Part shown: positions 56,550-64,000 of the stretch, piece after piece
How the letters are laid out: each line of letters starts with the position of its first letter
Numbering within the stretch: the first letter of the stretch is position 1
Source of the DNA: Aricia agestis
Lineage: Eukaryota; Arthropoda; Insecta; Lepidoptera; Lycaenidae
Direction of reading: 5' to 3'
DNA length: 64,000 nt
Assembly: GCF_905147365.1 (NCBI RefSeq)
Contig: NC_056418.1
Span: 6,385,262 to 6,449,261 of the forward strand
The notes under the pieces: generated by a model
Seen by the model: only the letters and a program-made list of their open reading frames with translations
Database searches by the model: none
Told to the model about the DNA's origin: nothing
Made by a program: the position numbers and the translations under genes

Positions 56550-57151
56550 TAAGACTTATAATTTCCTGAAAATCAAATAAACATTCGGAATGCACATCAC
56601 TCGACCAAATTATGCGACAGGCGAGGGGTCAGGCGACAACGCAATCGCGTTGATAACCTGCGGGCTGCGCGACGTCACTCCACTATTTATTGTGCAAGGA
56701 CCACCACACATACTGGACTGAGGCATATTTGGATTTTTTTTATATTAAAGCTAAGAATTTAGAAATAGGCTTTAGTTATTTGGACATCGTTTTAGAAAGA
56801 AAATAGATCAAGGTGTAGACTGTAGTTGACTTGATCGTAGCTCCATGAACTTTTTAATTCAGTTCCGGGATGTAAAAGTACAGATTACATTATACAGATA
56901 CATACTATTATTTGCTTGGCAGTATAATATCTGTGACCTTCAAATCTAATGTTTCTAATTGTCAAGGTTGCAAGGGTTCAGAACGAGTTTTCTAACTTTC
57001 TGTAATTCTACGATGTCAGCTTAGCTGAAAGAGTATGTTTGACTTCTATGTTTTCAAATTTCAATGAGAAAAGGCCTCATATCGATCATAAAGCCCATAC
57101 AATCATTAAAAAAACTCATTCAGCTGCTACTTTTACAATAAAATCTACAGG

Positions 57152-57399
57152 GTGTAACAAAAATAAGTGATAATACTTCAGGGTGTGTACGTGTTCCTTG
57201 TAGAGAGTTCACTGTGAAAGTAGCAGCGCTGAAAGACGAATTTTTTTTTCACTTTTGTATGGGGAAACTCGTGACGCTCGGGCCCTTGCCTATACAAAAG
57301 TGAAAAAAAAATTCGTCATTCAGCGCTGCTACTTTCACAGTGAACTCTCTACAAGTAACACGTACACACCCTAAAGTATTATCACTTATTTTTGTTACA
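57152..57399. repeat. Long hairpin element H, copy 2
   Basis: It has the same palindromic arms as 28192-28441 (GTGTAACAAAAATAAGTGAT; AGCAGCGCTGAAAGACGAA). The loop is in the opposite orientation. A remnant of a further copy is just upstream at 57121-57151. Confidence 0.85.
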
Positions 57400-58379
57400 T
57401 GATATACAGTATCAAGTATTAAGTATTATTAGTTTTGTCACACTCTACTTATATCTGTGCCCCGTTATCTAGTTGGCTATGGTCAGATTCTCCAAACCCA
57501 GCCGGCGCCAGTCCACTTTCCAAATAACCTTCACGTCTCGCCTGCAACCTTTTACGTGCTAATACCAGCCGCGAACTACTATTTTAATTGATCTAATTAT
57601 ATCTAGGTATCCCAATCGGATAATTGCGTGGATATTTTTTAATTATCGCTTAATTACTAGCGAAGTAATTTCATTGGAATTAACCGGTAGGGTAACTGCT
57701 TATTTGATGTGTAAAATGACAAATTGATAAAGGTTTTGCAAAGAATTGCAATTGAAAACCGATGCAGTTTTTTGTCCAATTCTTATATCTGCGTTAAAAA
57801 TCAAAAAAGCTTAGATCAAGCTTGTCAGAAAACGCCTAACGTAAATAGCGTTTTAAATTGAAAGAAAGAGGTTAAGAAGCTTGGAATTGCGCATTTTTTT
57901 CATAAATATTTGCTTCCAAAAAAATTCAAAAGTTGGGCTAATTAAATCTATATTTTCTAAATTAAGTATCATTTAGGCCTCAAACAAGCTTCTTTTGAGA
58001 GAAATAATGGCCTTATTTCTCTCCCCAAACTCAACTCCCGAATTTCAAATCTAAACATCAGAAACGGCCGTTGACCTATTAGTGAATGATTAAACTATTA
58101 TTAGGTCATATCGCATGACATCACTACTATTTCGGAGTACATTTCAATTGTTTTCAGGTCATCATATATGCGGAACGAATGGCGAAACGTACAATTATTG
58201 TGAGTAATGTTCTAAGTACGCATAAAATTATTGTATCTAACATACTAAAATAAGTTATATGAGAATTAGTAAACGTTAAAGAAGACGTATCTATACTATT
58301 TATATATTATAAAATATAAAAAAATGTTTTATTTCCGAATAGATTTGTAACAAATACTTTCAGAACGTTGATGCTAATC

Positions 58380-58444
58380 GTGCCTACCACCGGTTCGGGA
58401 ACTATCCCGGCGAGAAGAACCGGCGTAAGAAACTCGCACGGGGT
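58380..58444 (+). repeat. Short conserved LINE fragment, second copy
   Basis: TGCCTACCACCGGTTCGGGA to AAACTCGCACGGGGT, matching 13999-14063. Confidence 0.5.
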
Positions 58445-58496
58445 CCCACTTTTTACCAAAAAAGTGAGAAAAAAAATAATCTTTTTATTATAGTAA

Positions 58497-58701
58497 GGGT
58501 GAAGCCAAACGAGCGTAATTTGTGAGTTGTGAGTCACAGAATTTCGGTCGCGTAAATATCTTTTCATAGAAATCATGACTCACAAAATTACGCTCGTGTG
58601 AATCAAACAGCACTTTTGTATGAAACTGAATGCAGCAGAATTTCTGCCAGCCGAAATTCTGCGACTCACAACTCACAAACTACGCTCGTTTGGCTTCACC
58701 C
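58497..58701. mobile_element. MITE with about 39-bp inverted ends
   Basis: GGGTGAAGCCAAACGAGCGT and TTTGTGAGTTGTGAGTC are mirrored at the right end with one mismatch in about 39. Additional GACTCACA/TGTGAGTC and AGAATTTC pairs lie inside. Confidence 0.75.
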
Positions 58702-58855
58702 TTTATATTATAAACGCGATAGTTCGTCTGACGGTATGCCTGTTACATCTTCAATCGCTGAACCCATTTTGCTAAAATTTGGTATGGAGATACTTTGAAG
58801 CCGGGACATAGAATACATATCCCGGAAAAATGTACAGTTCCCACATCCACGTCCT
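58702..58855 (-). repeat. RTE-like LINE tail fragment
   Basis: It contains CGCTGAACCCATTTTGCTAA and ATTTGGTATGGAGATACTTT, the reverse orientation of the 20265-20482 copy. Confidence 0.5.
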
Positions 58856-59258
58856 AGTTACTATGAAAAAATGTCGTGTTCAAAAAAAACTAAAACATCT
58901 CTAGGGTAATAGACAAATAACAGTAATTAATCCTTTGGGAGATAAATTTTAATAGGTTCCTAAAGGAAAAGTTCAGGTCTAAGAATATAATTTCACTTTC
59001 CTTGTAAACACTTCATTAGGCACTCCGAAGTCGTGGGTTAATACTAATTAGTTTCTTAATTAGTGCTACGTTTACTGAATTATAAGTGTATTTGAGTGAT
59101 CACTTACTTAGTTTACTTATGAAACTAAAAGAATCCTTACTAATATCACAGAATATATATTAGTTGTGCTAATATAGTAAATGTTTTGCTTTTATATGTG
59201 TCTCTATCACAGGTCTCTATTGTGGTCTCTATACTCTGTCTGTCATGTCTTCAGGCTT

Positions 59259-59543
59259 AAGAGGATACACCAGGGACGAGAGAAATTGAAAATAGGTAAG
59301 TATTTGAAAATGTATTGCTGTCTCACCAATCTCAAGTCTCCCACCGTAGAGCGCGATGCAGACAACACGACAAAAGTTCTAATAAAAAAACAGAAAATAT
59401 TCGATTCGTTGTCCGCTGATTCCTTCTCCAAAACTTAACCGATTTAAGTACTTTTTTCATTAAGAATTAAAGCAAGGCTTGAGCTGTGTTCCTATGTTTT
59501 TTTTTGTATATTTTAGCCAGTTTTGTTTTCTGGGTGTTTGACT
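59259..59543 (-). repeat. Dispersed repeat E, copy 2
   Basis: It contains GTTGTCCGCTGATTCCTTCT and GCTTGAGCTGTGTTCCTATG, matching 4943-5170 in reverse. Confidence 0.6.
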
Positions 59544-59594
59544 TTGACTTTGGTGCTTCCACTTTGCAGTTTAAAATATCCCGATTCTCGATAA

Positions 59595-59815
59595 AATCAT
59601 CTAATATATAAAAATAAGTCGGGTTTTCCTTCCTGACGCTATAACTCAGAACGCACTAACCGATTTCCACGGTTTTGCATTCGTTGGAAAGGTCTCGGGC
59701 TCCGTGAGGTCTATAGATTTTTTTTTAGAAAAAACTTAAAGAGAAAAGTAGGAAAACAAGGAAAAAAATTTTATGGTAAAACAACGTTTGCCGGGACAGC
59801 TAGTCATATCTAAAA
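59595..59815 (+). repeat. LINE tail (GTTTGCCGGGACAGCTAGT type)
   Basis: AAAAATAAGTCGGGTTTTCC, ACGCACTAACCGATTTCCAC and CAACGTTTGCCGGGACAGCT. A small fragment of the same tail is at about 27690-27715. Confidence 0.55.
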
Positions 59816-61009
59816 TTATGGCTTTCCCCGCTGGGCCTAAAAGTGACATACTTACATGTTAATAGGTTTCTCATTATAGTTACATCTCGTCTCAGCAGTA
59901 AACCAATAATAATTGCGATAAGGGTCGTAAAATAGTATGATTAATTACTAAATCTAATATTATAATATGGAACGTCTATTACAAGACAATATCAAAATTT
60001 AATGTCTTGTTATAGATAACGATAGTTCAACTAGTATCAAGATAATATACTTGTGTACGTTGGATTAGTTGTTAGTAAGTTGTTATATTCCATGAAAAGG
60101 TGTCATTAATCTTATGATTATTATAAACATAATATTACTTAAGTATATAATAAATAATAGGATAATATTAAAATAAAAGGACATTTTGAAACTAAATGCA
60201 TAGCTAGAATATTCTATACTCCTGTCAATCGTTTATAATAATTAATAATAATAATCATAAGAATAACCCAGTGGAACATGCATTTTTTGTGACGAAAGTA
60301 ATATGTGTTTTTATGCTGATTGCACTTATTAGAATTGCATTAGATACAACATTTTATGCGGGAAAGTATCTTGAAATTTTTAAAAACATCATCAAGTATA
60401 TTCCTATCATAATTACATAATGTAACATGATACTGATAGACTGGTTAGTAGAAGTAATTTCCAAGACAGATATAAATGAAACAGATACATGTTGGAATGT
60501 GTAAAAAGAAGTTTACAGGCGCCTTGTGGCGCCGCGCGTCGCGACGACGCTGTTTGTGCTCGCTGTTTACACACGTTTTGTTTCGATAAACACCACTAAT
60601 TGATACTAACATCGAGCAAATACTCGACATATGGCTGCCATTTCAACGTATACTGTACTAATACAAAAGCCAACAGAACGGATTCGGATTTTAATCATGA
60701 TGCTTTGGTCCATGTAATTTTTTTTCAGTAGGAAAAATGTAAACGGTTTAATACCTAGATAGTAGGAATCGCAGACACAATAGATTTTCAATTATTATGC
60801 GATAGCCGGGTGCCGCTTGGGGATTGATAGGTTAAATAAAATGGACGATAAAATGTTATACATACTTATACATACTTATACATAATACAATAATTATTAT
60901 GAGCTTTGTATAATTCAGCATTGCATGAAAAAATAGGCAGAAAAAAACCTTGTAGCTAAATAAAACAACTTCCAAATTCAAAGACTTGACTCATTAAACT
61001 GCAAATCAG

Positions 61010-61338
61010 ACGTGGGAGAGCCATGCTTTGGCACGAATGGGCCGGCTCGACCGGAGAAATACCACGTTCTCATAGAAAACCGGCGTGAACCTTGCGCTGT
61101 ATTTTGCCGAGTGTGTGAGTTTACCGTAGGCCCAATCCCCTACCCTATTCCCTTCCCTACCCTCCTCTATTCCTTTCCCTTCCCATCCCTACCCTCCCCT
61201 ATTACCCTATTCCCTCTTAAAAGGCCGGCAACGCACCTGCAGCTCTTCTAATGCTGTGAGTGTTCATGGGCGACGGAAGTTGCTTTCCATCAGGTGACCC
61301 GTTTGCTCGTTTGTCCCCTTATTTCATTTAAAAAAAAT
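61010..61338 (+). mobile_element. SINE-like repeat L, full length
   Basis: It starts ACGTGGGAGAGCCATGCTTT and has GGCCGGCAACGCACCTGCAG, GTGACCCGTTTGCTCGTTTG and an A-rich end. Confidence 0.8.
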
Positions 61339-62691
61339 CATAAAGCAAAGTGAGAGTCTCCACCCTATGAATCAATTGCAACTCAAGGTACCAGCAACTG
61401 ACCCCTAAGGTCGTCACGCAACCAGCGCGGCGTTCCGTAACCGATTGTATTACAATTTACAATCTATTGAACTGGCGATATATTTTAATGACATAAATAT
61501 AAACATGACCCGCTTTGATCAAAAGATTAATGTTTGAGGTGAATCGGGCCTGGCGCCATCTAGCGTCATCGTGCGTCACTGCGCGTCGCCGCACGCGCAC
61601 ACTATACGCAAACTGCAAACAATTATTACATAAATTCCATTAATAATGACTTCGTGATATACGTAATACGATTGCTAGGTGCGCTAGAGACTTTATTTTA
61701 TCTTCACTGAATATTTAAACAAAATAAAGGTACTGAACGTTGGATTTACGATAAATTAAAGCAACACTTAAATACGACGGTTTCGCAAAAAAATTTACAA
61801 AAATTTAATTATGTGCTTAAACATAATATATCACGTCCGTAAGCCACTTAAACCCTATTTAAGCGTGCCCATAAATTATAATTAAATATTGAACCCAATT
61901 TGAATATCAAAGCGAGATCTTAGCCGCGTAAAACGTACAAAAAGCGCACGGAATGCACCGCTAAAACAGGGACACTAACGAAAATAAAACCTCAATATGT
62001 CGTCGTGGAGCAAATTCCTCGCGGCCAACTGAATTAGAACCCGTGATCGACCGTCCGCTGAACCGTGAAATGCAGTTGACGGATAAAGCCATAAGCCGCT
62101 AACACTGCCGTAAGTGCGCTGCGTACATGGGCGTAAGTGCACCGTGCATCGTAAGTGAAGTGCGTAAAAGTTTGCTACGCGTTGAAGTATCAGTTTTCCG
62201 TTTGTATGTACAGTTTATTTATTGCCAGTTGAGATATTCCTTCTAGTATATTATAGTATTAAATATGCGCTTACGAAGAAGAAGATGATAATACATAATA
62301 TGATGACAGAGGCAAGCTGATACAAAACAAAGTCCCGGATTTGTTATTTTTAATCCTGCAGATTCGTTTTGAATGCTTGATGCGCAGACGCATTAATTTT
62401 AATGAATTTTATTTTATTTTCTAATGTTTTGAGGCTTAAATGTTATGCAATAACAGAATGCATCAAAAATAGATTTACATTAAGTAATACGCAACTGATC
62501 AAAGGTACTAAATGTTGCCCGTGATTTAGTTGGCAATTACCGGCTTAAAATTATCGCACTCATTGCCCCAAACATATTATCGCATGTAGGTACTCTTAAG
62601 TTATTTAATTTCCCTTGCATTTGTAAAAGAAAAGACATCATATGGATTAACTTTAACCCAGACTGAAGCAAAAAGGCCATAGGCATCCATT

Positions 62692-62895
62692 ATACGCTCA
62701 TGCAAGCGTCAGTCAATTCCGTCAATCATGAATTATGTTTGACTGCTGGTGACTGATGGACTGACGAATGTATCCAGATTTTCGTCAATCAGCTTCATGC
62801 AACCGTCAGTCACGCTCTTACACGGTAAGTTACCCATCAGTCACAGTCATGACTGTGGTAAAACTGACAGCAAAACCTATCGTCTAATGGATGCC
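62692..62895. mobile_element. MITE with GGCATCCATTA ends
   Basis: GGCATCCATTA at the left is mirrored by TAATGGATGCC at the right. The interior is rich in CAGTCA / TGACTG words. Flanks are ATA and TTA, so a TWA duplication is possible but imperfect. Confidence 0.5.
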
Positions 62896-63307
62896 TTACT
62901 GGTATTAAATGTACGGTCAGCAGCTTTATTCACACTTTGACGCCTTCTCGAATTTCTCAAGCTTATCACGGCTAACTAGGGGGCTGATATACAAAATGCA
63001 GGCCACACAAACGCACGGGTCACCGAGTAAAAAACAATAACTGACGACATATTGATATAAATGACATTATATTTTATTGTTCTGTGCGTAATTGAATACT
63101 GATAACCTCAAAAATTAATTATAAAATAATTACTATGCTCCACTTAGCGTTTATTCATTCACTCAGTTTTTAAATACGTAGAGAACGAACGATTTGAAAA
63201 TTTTACGATACCTATAATTATTATTATGTATAACTGCAGTTACACAAACATACACAAAATGTTTTTTTTTATATAATCGTTTGTTTCTGCATTCGCTTAC
63301 TTCGATT

Positions 63308-63348
63308 AAAAACTTTGAAGCCAGACATATGTCTGGCTTCAAAGTTTT
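63308..63348. repeat. Short perfect hairpin
   Basis: AAAACTTTGAAGCCAGACAT is the exact reverse complement of the following ATGTCTGGCTTCAAAGTTTT. Confidence 0.75.
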
Positions 63349-63349
63349 A

Positions 63350-63537
63350 TGGATATCAATACTATTATTATAAATTCTAAAGTGTGTCTGTCCGTCTGTT
63401 ACCTCTTCACGCTTACACTGCTGAACCGATTCTGCTGAAATTTGGCATGGAGATACTTTATGTCCCGAGAAAGGATGTAGGTTAGTTTTTCTGTGCGATA
63501 AACTAATTTTAGCGGAGTTGCGGCCGTCATCTAGTCT
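63350..63537 (-). repeat. RTE-like LINE tail
   Basis: GTGTGTCTGTCCGTCTGTTA, CTGAACCGATTCTGCTGAAA and GGAGTTGCGGCCGTCATCTA, the reverse of the 20265-20482 copy. Confidence 0.6.
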
Positions 63538-63639
63538 AAAATATAACTTCCTTTCATAAGCTTTTTCCTAATTTGTTTACGCCAAATGAAAAAGGCTAAT
63601 TCCGAGAAATTAGGTTATCTTTCTAATATTACGCATCAT

Positions 63640-63960
63640 TAATAACCTCGATTCGTGCGAGCGTTGACCGAGGATATTCGCGCGAAAAATGCCGTATGTT
63701 GTAAGCTTTGATCGCTAAAAAGGCGTTCAGACGGCGTCGCGACGTCGGGTCGTCGGCCGAACCCAGAATAGCAGCAGCAGCTATTTGCAGCGCGGGGCGA
63801 GGGGGGGGCGTGCCATTTCTGCAGCCCGGTGCATCTGAGTAATGCCATTGTAATGTGCCTGATATATCCCATATGGCAGACGCGGTGTCGCGGCCTACGT
63901 GATTTATCGCCATATCGGGCCGCGTAGTAACCATGGAGACGAGGGCACCTACCAAAGCCC
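63640..63960. other. GC-rich patch at the right edge
   Basis: This is a CpG-rich block in an otherwise AT-rich region, open in two - strand frames but without any recognisable domain. It contains GTAACCATGGAGAC (63927-63940), which resembles an RFX X-box with one mismatch. It could be an enhancer, promoter or exon; I cannot decide. Confidence 0.25.
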
Positions 63961-64000
63961 GTAAGGAAATAGAAATTAAATGGATGCTCCATATGGAATC

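Larger units (their letters stand above)
48578..64000. other. Gene-poor right third of the window
   Basis: AT-rich with scattered repeats listed individually. GC-richer patches occur at about 61540-61620, 61930-62170 and 63640-63960. No exon could be supported; the missing 5' exons of sog could lie here or beyond. Confidence 0.5.

Noticed and set aside
63629..63992. Two overlapping - strand frames of 108 and 117 codons
   Set aside because: No domain is recognisable, and both are explained by the local GC-rich composition. Kept only as a possible regulatory block.
1..64000. CRISPR array, bacterial operon or phage signals
   Set aside because: The intron-containing genes and repeat content are eukaryotic. 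None of the tandem repeats has the spacer structure of CRISPR.

Overview
The window is nuclear DNA of an insect, almost certainly a moth or butterfly. It is AT-rich, has GT-AG introns, and is packed with short interspersed repeats of a kind I know from lepidopteran genomes. Two genes can be read with confidence. They are arranged tail to tail in the left third.

On the + strand, positions 183-6024 hold the last four coding exons of an alanine-glyoxylate / serine-pyruvate aminotransferase (Spat/AGXT family), including the PLP-binding lysine. The 5' part lies off the left edge. On the - strand, thirteen consecutive exons from 20861 down to 10125 encode the C-terminal 805 residues of Short gastrulation (Sog), the insect chordin. 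They carry the CHRD region, three von Willebrand factor C (VWC) domains and the stop codon. The signal peptide and first VWC domain are not identified and should lie further right, in or beyond the rest of the window. All splice phases agree from exon to exon in both genes. The two genes are not known to work together; they are simply neighbours.

From about 21 kb to 64 kb I see no certain exon. This stretch is probably the long 5' intron region of sog, or intergenic DNA, or both. Three weak gene candidates on the - strand are listed with low confidence: a small three-exon secreted-protein model at 39301-39895, an exon at 42675-42872, and a broken cysteine-containing ORF at 46118-46366.

Most other structure is transposon-derived. 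There is a 959-bp hAT element with a perfect 8-bp target duplication (47611-48569). A second hAT-like element (33268-38863) contains nested LINE tails, a SINE-like repeat, an hAT-like MITE and a degenerate Tc1 transposon. A miniature LTR element has identical 174-bp terminal repeats (24654-25303). Several MITE families carry GGGCC-like ends and TTA/TAA target duplications. tRNA-derived SINEs, long foldback hairpins and several small tandem arrays complete the picture. The copy at 43405-43804 suggests that the commonest SINE-like repeat here shares its 3' tail with a LINE.
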